A DNA stretch of 56,596 nt. Source: Roseomonas nitratireducens. GTDB lineage: Bacteria; Pseudomonadota; Alphaproteobacteria; Acetobacterales; Acetobacteraceae. The notes beneath the pieces were generated by a model. The model did no database searches. It saw only the letters and a program-made list of their open reading frames with translations, and was not told the DNA's origin. Made by a program: the position numbers and the translations under genes. Where the stretch lies: positions 1 to 56,596 of the forward strand of contig NZ_JAGIYZ010000026.1 of the NCBI RefSeq assembly GCF_017813355.1, written 5' to 3'. This document shows, one piece after another, positions 1 to 8,438 of this stretch (the stretch's first letter is position 1; each line of letters opens with the position of its first letter).

Positions 1-1
1 C

Positions 2-460
2 GTGGCCGCGCTCGGCGGCGCGGCCTGGTTCCTGCAGCCCTTGTGGCGGCCGCTGCTCGGCGCCGCACCGGCGCCTGCGCTGGCCGAGACGCGGCCGGCA
101 CCCGCGCCCGAGCCGGCGCGCAGCCTCATGCCCGCGCCCGCCCTGCCGGGCGTGGCCGGCCCCGTCGTGCTGGTGCCGCCCGCCACGCGCGTGACGAATG
201 GCGCGACGGCGACGATCACGCGGCTGCACGTCTCCCCGGCGGGGGAGGCGCCGGGCGGGGAGGACTGGCTCGGCGCGGCGCAGATCACCCCCGGCAATGC
301 CGTGCTGGTGCGCGCGCCGCCGGGGCGGGGTTGCCTGTTCGACCTGCGGGCCGTCTATGTTGACGGCGCCACCGAGGATCGTCCTGGAACAGACCTGTGC
401 GCCGTGTCGGAACTGCGATTCGAAGGGGGCAAGACGGCCTCCGCCGCGCCGCGGCGGTGA
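2..460 (+). CDS. Small exported protein, tandem paralog 1 (possibly 5'-truncated)
   Basis: I do not recognise a family. The reading frame gives up to 152 residues from a GTG at base 2; because the window starts here the true start may lie upstream. The N-terminus has a hydrophobic stretch (about residues 1-27), then an Ala/Pro-rich linker (28-60), then a compact domain (62-145) with the only two cysteines at 111 and 133. The same domain, with the same 22-residue cysteine spacing and matching SPAG/SPSG and PGNA motifs, is repeated in the next gene. This suggests a secreted or membrane-tethered domain with one disulfide. The next gene begins inside this one. Function unknown. Confidence 0.6.
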   Translation: MAALGGAAWFLQPLWRPLLGAAPAPALAETRPAPAPEPARSLMPAPALPGVAGPVVLVPPATRVTNGATATITRLHVSPAGEAPGGEDWLGAAQITPGNAVLVRAPPGRGCLFDLRAVYVDGATEDRPGTDLCAVSELRFEGGKTASAAPRR

Positions 461-768
461 CGCTGGCGGCCCTCGCGCTCGGCGCGCAGGCGGATGCGCG
501 GGCCCGCAGCTTCACCTTGGTCAATGCCGGCCCCGCCACGATCCTCGCCGTCGAGGTCTCGCCGTCGGGGCGGGGCCAGTTCGGGCCGTCACTGATCGGG
601 CGCGTCGAACTGCCGCCCGGCAATGCGCTGCACATCACCATGCCGGCCCGCGCCGCCTGCCGCGGCGACCTGCGCATCCTGTGGGATGGCGGGCGCGTGG
701 AGCAGCGCGCCGACGAGGATTTCTGCCAGGGGCCGCGCGTGCTGCGCCTTTCGACGCCCCAACCGTGA
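397..768 (+). CDS. Small exported protein, tandem paralog 2
   Basis: Encodes 123 residues from a GTG at 397. The start overlaps the preceding gene by 64 bases but gives a proper signal peptide: a basic n-region (RRGQDGLRR) followed by a hydrophobic Ala/Leu stretch ending near residue 34. An alternative GTG at 457 would give a 4-base GTGA overlap, the arrangement common elsewhere in this window, but would remove the basic residues. The mature part (37-120) matches the first paralog, with cysteines at 88 and 110. It ends 10 bases before the gamma-glutamyltransferase-like gene, so the three are probably co-transcribed. Function unknown; local duplication is the simplest explanation. Confidence 0.6.
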   Translation: MRRVGTAIRRGQDGLRRAAAVTLAALALGAQADARARSFTLVNAGPATILAVEVSPSGRGQFGPSLIGRVELPPGNALHITMPARAACRGDLRILWDGGRVEQRADEDFCQGPRVLRLSTPQP

Positions 769-778
769 AGGAGCCCGC

Positions 779-2476
779 ATGAGCCCGACCGAGACCTGGC
801 GCGCCCGCGCCGGCACGCGCTTCGCCTGCGAGAAACGCCCCGCCGCCGGCACGCGCGGCATGGTGGTGACGAACCATCCGCTCGCCTCCGCCGCCGGGGC
901 GGAGATGCTGGCCGAAGGCGGCAATGCCGTGGACGGCGCCATCGCCGCGCTGTTCGCGCTGTCCGTCGTCGAGCCGATGATGGTCGGGCTGCTCGGCGGC
1001 GGCATGGCGCATCTGCGCCTGCCGGACGGCACGCATACGGTCATCGACGGCATGGCGACCGTCGCATCGGCCGCGCGGCCCGACATGTTCGCGCCGGCCG
1101 AGCCCGGCAACCCGCGCAACCTCGAGGCCGTGGGCCGGGCCAATGCCGTGGGCGGGCTGGCCGTGGCGACGCCCGGCAACCTCAAGGCGTGGTGCGAGAT
1201 GCTGGCGCGCTTCGGCACGCTGCCGCTGGCCGATGTGATGGCGCCGGCGATCCGGCATGCGGAACGCGGCTATCGCGCCACGCCGTATCTGGCCGAATGC
1301 GTCGCCGAAGCCGCGCCGGACATGGCGCGGGACCCCGCGATCGCCGAGATCTACCTGCCTGGCGGCGCGCCGCTGCGGCCCGGCCATCGCGTGGTGCAGG
1401 GCGCCTATGCCGAGACGCTGCGGACGGTGGCGCGCGAAGGCGCCGCGGCGCTGGACGGCGCGCTGGGCGATGCGATCGCCGCGGGGATCGCGCGCGCGGG
1501 CGGCATCGTCTCGGCGGAGGATGTCCGCGGCTACCGCACCATCGAGCGCGCGCCGCTGCGCGGGCCCTATCGCGACGTCGAGGTGCTTCTGCCGCCGCCG
1601 CCCGCCGCGTCGGGCGTGCATGTGCTGCAGATGTTGAACATCCTGTCGCACCACGACCTGCGCGCGCTCGGCTTCGGTACTGCGGACACGCTGCACCTGC
1701 TCGCCGAATGCCTGAAGATCGCCTTCGCGGATCGTGCTGCCGCGTCCGGCGACCCGGCCTTCGTCGACGTGCCGGTGGCGCGGCTGACCTCGGCCGCCTA
1801 TGGCGCGGAGCGCGCCGCGTTGCTCGACATGACGCGGGCGCAGGCCTGGGGCGCTGGCGTGGCCGGTGCGGAGAGCCCGAACACGACGCACCTGACGGTC
1901 GCGGATTCCGAAGGCCGGATCGTCTGCGCGACGCAGACCATCAATTCCACCTTCGGCGCGCGCTTCCTCGTGCACGGCACGGGGATGATCCCGAACAACT
2001 ACCTCGCGACCTTCGACCCGCGGCCGGGCCGCGCGCTGTCGATCGCGCCGGGCAAGCGCGTGACGACATCGATGTCCCCGATGATCGTGCTGCGCGAAGG
2101 CAAGCCGGCCTATGCACTCGGCATGCCGGGCGGCCTGCGCATCTTCGGCTCGGTCATGCAGGCGATGCTGAACCTGGTGGACCACGGCATGTCGTTGCAG
2201 GAGGCGGTGGAGGCGCCGCGGCTCTGGACCCAGGGCGACGCGGTCGAGATCGAGCCCGCCTTCCCCGAGGATGTGCGCGCCGCGCTCGCCGCGCGCGGGC
2301 ACACCTTGTCCCGCCTGCCGCATGTCGGCGGCGGGATGTGCGCCATCGGCTTCGGCGCGGATGGCGCGATGGAGGGTGCGGCCTGCTGGCGCGCCGACGG
2401 CACCGCGATCGGCGTCGGCGGCGGGCTGGCAAGGGAAGGGGTGCGCTTCTGGCCGGATTCGGCCGGGCCGCGCTGA
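779..2476 (+). CDS. ggt: Gamma-glutamyltransferase-family Ntn hydrolase, no signal peptide
   Basis: A 565-residue member of the gamma-glutamyltranspeptidase family of self-cleaving N-terminal nucleophile hydrolases. The ATG at 779 follows AAGGAG with suitable spacing. The autoprocessing site is visible as NTTHLTVAD, so Thr369 would become the nucleophile of the small subunit; the oxyanion/substrate region KRVTTSMSP and the MPGGLRIFG motif follow. Two oddities: there is no signal peptide, although classical GGTs are exported, and the conserved DFRE segment whose Arg (Arg114 in E. coli) binds the glutamate carboxylate reads IDGMA here. It may therefore be a cytoplasmic acylase or amidase of the family rather than a glutathione hydrolase. 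Family assignment is firm, substrate is not. Confidence 0.85.
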   Translation: MSPTETWRARAGTRFACEKRPAAGTRGMVVTNHPLASAAGAEMLAEGGNAVDGAIAALFALSVVEPMMVGLLGGGMAHLRLPDGTHTVIDGMATVASAARPDMFAPAEPGNPRNLEAVGRANAVGGLAVATPGNLKAWCEMLARFGTLPLADVMAPAIRHAERGYRATPYLAECVAEAAPDMARDPAIAEIYLPGGAPLRPGHRVVQGAYAETLRTVAREGAAALDGALGDAIAAGIARAGGIVSAEDVRGYRTIERAPLRGPYRDVEVLLPPPPAASGVHVLQMLNILSHHDLRALGFGTADTLHLLAECLKIAFADRAAASGDPAFVDVPVARLTSAAYGAERAALLDMTRAQAWGAGVAGAESPNTTHLTVADSEGRIVCATQTINSTFGARFLVHGTGMIPNNYLATFDPRPGRALSIAPGKRVTTSMSPMIVLREGKPAYALGMPGGLRIFGSVMQAMLNLVDHGMSLQEAVEAPRLWTQGDAVEIEPAFPEDVRAALAARGHTLSRLPHVGGGMCAIGFGADGAMEGAACWRADGTAIGVGGGLAREGVRFWPDSAGPR

Positions 2477-2486
2477 GCGAGGCCGG

Positions 2487-3833
2487 TCAGGCCTGCGCGG
2501 TGGGCAGCGCGATCCGCACGCGCAGACCCGGTGCCGCGTCCTCGAGCGCGATGGAGAGTCCGTGCAACTCCGCGACGGCCTTCACGAGCGCGAGGCCGAG
2601 GCCGCTGCCGGGCGTGGAGCGCGCCGCGTCCAGCCGGTGGAAGCGGCGGAAGACGCGTTCCCGCTCGGCCTCGGGGATGCCGGTGCCGTCATCCGCGACG
2701 ATGATGGCCTGCGGCGTGACGCTCAGCGCGATGCGTCCACCCTCCCGCCCATGGCGCACAGCGTTCTCAACGACGTTCGCGAGCATCTGCGTCAGCAGCG
2801 CCGGGTCCCCGACGATTGTCACCCCGGGGGCGACGGTCGCGTCCAGGCGCTGCCTGCGCTCCGCCGCCGCTGGCGCATAGACCTCGGCGACGGACTCCAC
2901 GATCGCCGACAGATCAACCTTCGTGAAGCCGGCGCGGCGCGTGCCCGATTCCACCTGCGCGATGCGCAGCAGCGCGGAAAAGACCTCGAGCAGCGCATCG
3001 GCCTCACGCTGCGCGGCGGCGATCGCTTCGGCGGTCGGCGCCTCGGCGGCGGCGTCGAGCCGCTGGCGCAGCCGCGTCAGCGGTGTGCGCAGGTCGTGCG
3101 CGATGTCGTCGGTCACCTGCCGCAGCGCGGCCATCAGCGCCTGGACGCGATCAAGCGTTGCGTTGATGCGCGCGGCGAGGCGGTCGAACTCGTCGCCCCC
3201 CGTGCCGACCTGCAGCCGCCGGTCCAGTTCGCCGCGCTGCACGGCGGCGAGCACGCCGTCCATCGCCGCGGCCCGCCGGGCCACGCCGCGCCCGATCAGC
3301 CAGCCGCCGGCGAGGCCGAGCGCGAGCACCGCGCCGCCGACCCAGAGCGCGCCGGCGAGCAGCCGCTGTTCCAGCGCGCGGGCAAGCGAGAGGTCGCGGC
3401 CCACGACCAGCACGCCGCCGGCGGGCAGGGGGGCGGCGAGCATCAGCACCGGCACCTCCCCGCCATCCGGGCGGCGCGCGACACCTTCCCGCCATCCCGG
3501 GGCGGCGGCCGGCCGATCCGCCAGGTTGCCCGCGACGCGCTGCCCGTCCGGCGCGGCGAGCAGGTAGAATTCCTGGCCCGTCCGGTCGGCTGCGAGGCGC
3601 GCCTCGATCGAGAGCGCGATGCCGCGCGCCCCGGACAGCGCGCCGGACTGCAGCAGCACGCCCATGCCGCGCTCGATCTCGGCAGCCGCCTGGCGCGCGG
3701 CGAAGCCCGCCGTCGTCCACCAGGCGACCCCGCCGACGAGCGCCGTGCCCGCGAGCGTCAGCAGCAGGTGCCACAGCGTGACCCGGAAGGCGGTGGTGCG
3801 GGCGAAGGCCCAGCGCGTCGACGCCTCAGCCAT
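2487..3833 (-). CDS. Two-component sensor histidine kinase
   Basis: A 448-residue membrane kinase. Visible in order: TM1 (about 16-42), a periplasmic sensor region (43-158), TM2 (about 160-182), a HAMP linker, the DHp phosphoacceptor DDIAHDLRTPLTRLR with His246, N-box VVENAVRHG (Asn357), G1 box DDGTGIP (381-387) and G2 box GSGLGLAL (409-416). All catalytic boxes are intact. Its start overlaps the response-regulator stop by 8 bases, so the pair is co-translated, with the regulator first. Divergent from an HtrA-like protease, which suggests envelope-stress sensing, though the sensor domain gives no ligand. Confidence 0.92.
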   Translation of the reverse strand: MAEASTRWAFARTTAFRVTLWHLLLTLAGTALVGGVAWWTTAGFAARQAAAEIERGMGVLLQSGALSGARGIALSIEARLAADRTGQEFYLLAAPDGQRVAGNLADRPAAAPGWREGVARRPDGGEVPVLMLAAPLPAGGVLVVGRDLSLARALEQRLLAGALWVGGAVLALGLAGGWLIGRGVARRAAAMDGVLAAVQRGELDRRLQVGTGGDEFDRLAARINATLDRVQALMAALRQVTDDIAHDLRTPLTRLRQRLDAAAEAPTAEAIAAAQREADALLEVFSALLRIAQVESGTRRAGFTKVDLSAIVESVAEVYAPAAAERRQRLDATVAPGVTIVGDPALLTQMLANVVENAVRHGREGGRIALSVTPQAIIVADDGTGIPEAERERVFRRFHRLDAARSTPGSGLGLALVKAVAELHGLSIALEDAAPGLRVRIALPTAQA

Positions 3834-4503
3834 CGGCGCGGATGACGTAGCCGGCGCCGCGCACCGTGTGGATCAGCTCCCGCCCGAAGCCGCGGTCGAT
3901 CTTGGCGCGCAGGCGGCTGACATGGGTTTCCACGACCGACGTCTTGGGGTCGAAGTGGAAGTCCCAGACGCCTTCGAGCAGCATGGTGCGCGTGACCACC
4001 TGGCCTTCCCGGCGCATCAGGAATTCCAGCAGGCGGAACTCACGCGGCTGGAGCTCGATGCGCTGGCCGGCGCGCGTCACGGCGCGGCGGATCAGGTCCA
4101 TCTCGAGGTCGCCGACGCGCAGCACGGTCTGTTCGGCCTGCAACGGCGGGCGGCGGGCAAGCGCGTTGACGCGCGCGAGCAGCTCGGCGAAAGCGAAGGG
4201 CTTGGCGAGGTAGTCGTCGCCGCCGGCCTCGAGCCCCTCGACCCGGTCGCCGACGCCGGCGCGCGCGGTCAGGAAGATGACGGGCGTCGCGATGCCGGCT
4301 GCGCGCGCCGCGCGCACCATCGACAGCCCGTCGAGCTTCGGGATCATCCGGTCCACCACCATCACGTCGTGCCCGCCGCCGGTCGCGAGGAACAGGCCGT
4401 CCTGCCCGTCCGTGGCGCGGTCCACCACATGGCCGGCTTCCTCCAGCCCGCGCGCGACGAAGCGGGCGGTCTCGGCATCGTCCTCGACGAGCAGGATGCG
4501 CAA
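3826..4503 (-). CDS. OmpR-family response regulator (TTG start)
   Basis: A 225-residue DNA-binding response regulator: a receiver domain with acidic pocket Glu7-Asp8-Asp9, phosphoacceptor Asp51 and conserved Lys101, followed by an OmpR/PhoB winged-helix domain (about 130-222) ending HTVRGAGYVIR. I chose the TTG at 4503 because it gives the canonical MRILLVEDD start with GGAGG five bases upstream; a GTG two codons earlier is the alternative. The frame stays open further upstream, but that sequence is low-complexity and lies in the promoter region shared with the protease gene. It probably controls the divergent protease, though no direct repeat is obvious. Confidence 0.9.
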   Translation of the reverse strand: MRILLVEDDAETARFVARGLEEAGHVVDRATDGQDGLFLATGGGHDVMVVDRMIPKLDGLSMVRAARAAGIATPVIFLTARAGVGDRVEGLEAGGDDYLAKPFAFAELLARVNALARRPPLQAEQTVLRVGDLEMDLIRRAVTRAGQRIELQPREFRLLEFLMRREGQVVTRTMLLEGVWDFHFDPKTSVVETHVSRLRAKIDRGFGRELIHTVRGAGYVIRADG

Positions 4504-4508
4504 GGGCA

Positions 4509-4513
4509 CCTCC
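4509..4513 (-). promoter_or_regulatory. Ribosome binding site deciding the TTG start
   Basis: GGAGG on the minus strand, five bases upstream of the TTG at 4503. It is the best Shine-Dalgarno match near the response-regulator start and supports the unusual start codon. Confidence 0.6.
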
Positions 4514-4594
4514 GGCGCTGCTGGCCCCAGCATACGGATCGGTAAGCGGCGGGACAGGGGGCGGGCATCGCCGGGGCGCTTCCATGCGCCCATC

Positions 4595-4615
4595 GCCCCG
4601 CCAGCCAGGCGGGGC
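4595..4615 (+). other. Hairpin in the htrA-like leader
   Basis: GCCCCGCC and GGCGGGGC form an 8-bp stem around a 5-base loop, 24 bases upstream of the protease ATG and just before its AGGAGA ribosome binding site. It could influence translation of the protease or sit in the shared promoter region; the sequence alone does not say which. Confidence 0.4.
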
Positions 4616-4639
4616 ACCGACATCCCAGGAGACCGACCC

Positions 4640-6004
4640 ATGGCCCTCTTCCGCACCCCGCCGCGCCGCGCGCTCGCCGCCGGCGCGCTCGCCCTCGCGC
4701 TCGGCACCACGGCGCTGACCGCGCTGCCCGGCCTTGCCGAGACCCGCGCGGCGCCGCCCATCGTCGCGCCGGCGCGCCTGGCGGGGCCCGACTTCGCGGA
4801 TGTGGCGGCGCGCGTCGCGCCGTCCGTCGTGCGCATCTCCGTCGCCGAAGCCGCGCGCCCGGCCGCGCTCGACGCGCCGCGCCGCGCCGGCCAGGGCTCG
4901 GGCTTCGTGATCGACGGCGCGGGCTACATCGCCACCAATGCGCATGTCGTGGGCGAGGCGCAGCGCGTGCGGGTCGGCCTCGCCGACGGGCGGGAATTCG
5001 AAGGCCGGGTGATCGGCCTGGATCGCGCGACGGACATCGCGCTGGTGAAGGTCGAGGCCGGCGCGCCGCTGCCGGCGGTGACGCTGAGCGACAGCGACGC
5101 CGCGCGGGTGGGCGAATGGGTGATGGCGATGGGCAATCCCTTCGGCCTGGGCGGCTCGGTCACGGCCGGCATCATCTCGGCCCGCGGACGGCAGATCGGC
5201 GCCGGTCCCTATGACGACTTCATCCAGACCGACGCGCCGATCAACCCGGGCAATTCCGGCGGCCCGCTGTTCAACGCGGCGGGCGAGGCGGTGGGCATGA
5301 ACACGGCGATCTTCTCGCCCTCCGGCGGCAATGTCGGCATCGGCTTCGCGGTGCCGTCGAACATGCTGCGCCAGGTGACGGCGGAGTTGCGCGAGCATGG
5401 CCGCGTGGACCGCGGGCGGCTCGGCGTCGCGCTGCAGCCTGTCGATGCCGAGATGGCGGCGGCGCTCGGCCTGGCCGGGCCGGGCGGCGCCCTGCTCTCG
5501 ACGGTGGAGCCCGGCAGTGCCGCGGCGGCCGCCGGGCTGCGCCCCGGCGATGTCGTGGTCGCGGTGGCCGGGCGCGAGGTGAAGGCGCCGCGCGATCTCG
5601 CCGCCGCCATCGGCGCCGCGCGGCCGGGGAGCACCGTCGCGCTCGACGTGGTGCGCGACGGCGCGCGGGCGGAACGGAGCGTCACCCTCGGCGGGGCGCA
5701 GCGGCGCGAGGCGGCGGCGGCTGAACCGGCGAGCGGCGCCACGCCCGCGCTCGGCCTCGGCCTCGCGGCGCGTCGTGAGGGCGGCGTCGCGGTCGCCTCG
5801 GTCGTGCCGGGCAGCATTGCGGCCGAGCGCGGCCTGCAGCCGGGCGACGTGATCCGGCGCGTCGGCGGCCGTGTGACGGAGACGCCGCGTGACGTGGTCG
5901 AGGCGGTCGGCGCGGCGCGGGACGCCGGGCGCGGCTCCATCGCGCTGCAGGTCGAGCGCGAGGGGGCGAGCCGCTTCGTGGCGCTGCCGCTGCGCGCGGC
6001 CTGA
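4640..6004 (+). CDS. HtrA/DegP-type periplasmic serine protease with two PDZ domains
   Basis: A 454-residue S1C protease. A signal peptide (about 1-33, ending LPGLAE) is followed by a trypsin-like domain with the triad His102 (TNAHVV), Asp132 (ATDIALVKV) and Ser206 (NPGNSGGPL), then PDZ1 (about 245-340) and PDZ2 (about 370-452), each with a recognisable RPGDVV or QPGDVI motif. Length and layout fit DegP/DegQ/MucD-type quality-control proteases of the periplasm. Start chosen at the ATG at 4640, which has AGGAGA upstream and opens the signal peptide. It is divergent from a two-component system over a 136-base region, a common arrangement for envelope-stress regulons. The DegP, DegQ or MucD subgroup cannot be settled here. 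Confidence 0.92.
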   Translation: MALFRTPPRRALAAGALALALGTTALTALPGLAETRAAPPIVAPARLAGPDFADVAARVAPSVVRISVAEAARPAALDAPRRAGQGSGFVIDGAGYIATNAHVVGEAQRVRVGLADGREFEGRVIGLDRATDIALVKVEAGAPLPAVTLSDSDAARVGEWVMAMGNPFGLGGSVTAGIISARGRQIGAGPYDDFIQTDAPINPGNSGGPLFNAAGEAVGMNTAIFSPSGGNVGIGFAVPSNMLRQVTAELREHGRVDRGRLGVALQPVDAEMAAALGLAGPGGALLSTVEPGSAAAAAGLRPGDVVVAVAGREVKAPRDLAAAIGAARPGSTVALDVVRDGARAERSVTLGGAQRREAAAAEPASGATPALGLGLAARREGGVAVASVVPGSIAAERGLQPGDVIRRVGGRVTETPRDVVEAVGAARDAGRGSIALQVEREGASRFVALPLRAA

Positions 6005-6091
6005 GCGTCCGGCGGCCGGGACCAACCCCTTCCCGGGCGCCGGCAGGCGCCGGCCCCGCCGCGACACGGGCGGCGGCCGGTGCCGACGTGC

Positions 6092-6118
6092 CGCCCGGCC
6101 GCGCCGTGCGGCCGGGCG
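6092..6118. terminator. Hairpin between convergent genes, probable bidirectional terminator
   Basis: CGCCCGGCCGC and GCGGCCGGGCG form a perfect 11-bp stem around the 5-base loop GCCGT. It lies between the convergent stops of the HtrA-like protease and the porin. There is no U-tract on either side, so its efficiency as an intrinsic terminator is uncertain. Confidence 0.5.
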
Positions 6119-6124
6119 TGCCGG

Positions 6125-7444
6125 TCAGAAGGTCAGCACCGCGCGCATGCCGAGCACGACCGCATCGGGCAGGGCGCGCGTCCGGTCGCGGCGTTCATCG
6201 GGCTCGCCCGCCGCGGGATTGAACAGCAACTGCGCCAGCGGGCGGAGCGACAGCCGGTCCTCGATCACGACGGCGTCGTAGTTCAGTTCCACCACCGTCT
6301 CATGGCTGCGCACCGGGCGCGTCGTGCCGAAGGCGATGAGGTCGCGGTCGAAATCGCGGGAGCGCGCGCCGATGCGGGCCCACGACACTCCGAGGGAGAG
6401 CGTGTCCCCGCCGCGCCCGAAGGGGCCGCGCCAGGCGAGGCCGCCATCGAGCTGGAGATCGACCGCGTTGCGGTCGCCGGGCTGCGCGAAGGCGCGGCCG
6501 AAGACGGACACCCAGCCTTCCTCGCCACGCCAGAGCGTCGCTTCCGCCACCGCGTAGCCGCCGTAGTTGTTGCCGAAGCGCCGCGGCGTGCCGCTGCTCG
6601 CGGGATCGGCGAGCGAGAGGCCGGCATCGTCGAAGCGGACGGAATCGAAGCCGCCCGTGTGGTACCAGCCGCCGAGCTTCAGCACCCAGGGGCGGGGCGC
6701 GTCCTCGCCTTCCGGGGCTTCGCCGCCGGTCACCGCCTCGGCCAGGTAGAAGGCGCCGCCGCGCGTGCTGAACAGCGTGCCGTAGCGGTTGTGCCGCTGC
6801 GGGTCCGTGCCCTCCCCATAGGCGCCGCCGGGGTCGCCGGAGAAGACGCCGAGGCGCAGCCCCGTCGCGCCCTCCGGATCGCCGAGCGCCAGACGGATGC
6901 CCGGCGTGGCGAGCGGATAGGCCGGCCCGCCGGAGGGCAGCGCGCCGGCGAGCGCGACCGGCCATCCGAAGGTGCCGTTGACGAGGTTCGCCGCGCCGGA
7001 AGCGGCGGCGAATTCCGCATCCGCCGCCAATTGCCCGAAGCGGAGCGAGCCCCACTCGCCGAGGGACCGCTCGGCCCAGAATTCGAACAGGCGGACGGTC
7101 GAGAGCGCCTCGATGTTCGAGACCGGGGCGAGGCTGCCGACGCGCGTCGCGGTGGGCTGCCGGCCATAGATCGCGAAGGCGCTGGCCGCCATCCGCCAGC
7201 CATCGAGCCCGGCCAGCGTGCCGAGGTCCGCCGTCAGGTCGAGCCGGAGCTGCCCGACCGCCGCCGCGCCGCGCCGGATGCCGCCCGAGACGTTCGCCAT
7301 CGCATCGCCGGTGAGCGTGCCGGCGAGGCAGAGGCCGGGGGCGAGCGCGGTTCCCGACTCGCAGGCGGGCGGGGTTTCCTCGGCCCGCGGCGCGGCGGGC
7401 AGGGCCAGCAGGGCAAGGGCGGCCAGGGTGGTGCGAAGGCGCAT
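6125..7444 (-). CDS. OprB-family carbohydrate-type outer-membrane porin
   Basis: A 439-residue outer-membrane protein: signal peptide (about 1-21, ending APRAEE), then a beta-rich sequence with alternating hydrophobic residues and a C-terminal phenylalanine, as expected for BAM-inserted barrels. OprB-like features include the SNIEALSTVRLFEFW region, a FGQLAADAEF motif, VNGTFGWP and YPLATPGIRLA. OprB porins admit glucose and other small solutes. The ATG at 7444 is preferred because it begins the signal peptide; an upstream extension lacks one. It lies 67 bases downstream of ilvE on the same strand, so it may be read from the ilvE transcript or have its own promoter. Confidence 0.85.
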   Translation of the reverse strand: MRLRTTLAALALLALPAAPRAEETPPACESGTALAPGLCLAGTLTGDAMANVSGGIRRGAAAVGQLRLDLTADLGTLAGLDGWRMAASAFAIYGRQPTATRVGSLAPVSNIEALSTVRLFEFWAERSLGEWGSLRFGQLAADAEFAAASGAANLVNGTFGWPVALAGALPSGGPAYPLATPGIRLALGDPEGATGLRLGVFSGDPGGAYGEGTDPQRHNRYGTLFSTRGGAFYLAEAVTGGEAPEGEDAPRPWVLKLGGWYHTGGFDSVRFDDAGLSLADPASSGTPRRFGNNYGGYAVAEATLWRGEEGWVSVFGRAFAQPGDRNAVDLQLDGGLAWRGPFGRGGDTLSLGVSWARIGARSRDFDRDLIAFGTTRPVRSHETVVELNYDAVVIEDRLSLRPLAQLLFNPAAGEPDERRDRTRALPDAVVLGMRAVLTF

Positions 7445-7511
7445 CGGGCGGATTCCGTTCACTTCATCCGCCCTTAGTCCCCCGGAATGAAGATTTCGTC
7501 GACGCGCCGGC

Positions 7512-8426
7512 TCAGGCGACCGGCGTGCGCCAGGCGGCGTGCGCGTCCGTCGTGCCGCGCACGACCGATTCATAGGCCTGCTGCAGCCGCATCGTGATCG
7601 GCCCTGGCTTGCCATCGCCGACGGGAAGCCTGTCCACGCTGGTGATGGGCGCGAGTTCCTGGCCGGTGCCGCAGAGGAACACCTCGTCGGACACGTAGAG
7701 CTCGGTGCGGTCGGCGCGGCGTTCCTGCACCGGCAGCCCGTGTTCGGCGGCGAGCGCAAGGACGGTGTCGCGCGTGACGCTTTCCAGGATGTCGCTGTCG
7801 CGCGTGGGGGTGATGACGACGCCGTCGCGCACCAGGAACAGGCAGGCCGCCGCCGTCTCGCTGACCTTGCCGTCGCGCGTCAGCAGGATCGGCATGTCGT
7901 AGCCATCCGCGCGCGCCTGCAGCGTCGCGATGCGCCCGGCATGGTAGTTCGCCGTCGCCTTGATGCGCGCCGGCATGGTGTTGTCGGCGATGCGGGTCCA
8001 GGAGGAGACGCAGGCGGCGATGCCGCTTTCCCGCTTCGTCGAGCGTTCGCGCGGGATGGCGGCGCAGACCCAGCCGACGGGGCCGGTGGTGGATTGGTTG
8101 CCGCGCGCCTCGATATGCACCTGCAGGCGGATGTAGCAATCGTCGTCCGGCGCGTTGGCGCGGATGGAATCGAGCACGCCCTGGCGCAGCGCGTCGCGCG
8201 AGGGTGGGCTGTCGAAGCGCATGAACTTCATGCCCTGGTCGAGCCGCGCGAGATGTTCCTCGAGCCGGAACACCGAAAGCCGCTTTGTCGAGGGGTTCAT
8301 GTAGGCGCGGATGCCCTCGAAGACCGCGGCGCCATAGGCGAGGCCGACGGACAGGGCGTGGACCTTGGCGTCCTCGAAGGGAATCGCCTTGCCGTTCTGG
8401 ATGATGGTGTGCGCGGTCCAGGCCAT
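7512..8426 (-). CDS. ilvE: Branched-chain-amino-acid aminotransferase (fold type IV)
   Basis: A 304-residue PLP enzyme that interconverts leucine, isoleucine and valine with their 2-oxo acids. The PLP lysine is Lys156 (ARIKATANYH) and the glutamate before the cofactor loop is Glu190 (GKVSETAAACLF), matching Lys160 and Glu194 of E. coli IlvE; the VFEGIRAY motif is at the N-terminus. Length is normal. It follows the CoA-transferase gene by 12 bases, so the two are co-transcribed. This pairing suggests handling of branched-chain 2-oxo acids or the derived short-chain acids, but the biosynthetic role cannot be excluded. Confidence 0.92.
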   Translation of the reverse strand: MAWTAHTIIQNGKAIPFEDAKVHALSVGLAYGAAVFEGIRAYMNPSTKRLSVFRLEEHLARLDQGMKFMRFDSPPSRDALRQGVLDSIRANAPDDDCYIRLQVHIEARGNQSTTGPVGWVCAAIPRERSTKRESGIAACVSSWTRIADNTMPARIKATANYHAGRIATLQARADGYDMPILLTRDGKVSETAAACLFLVRDGVVITPTRDSDILESVTRDTVLALAAEHGLPVQERRADRTELYVSDEVFLCGTGQELAPITSVDRLPVGDGKPGPITMRLQQAYESVVRGTTDAHAAWRTPVA

Positions 8427-8438
8427 GGTCGTCTTCCT

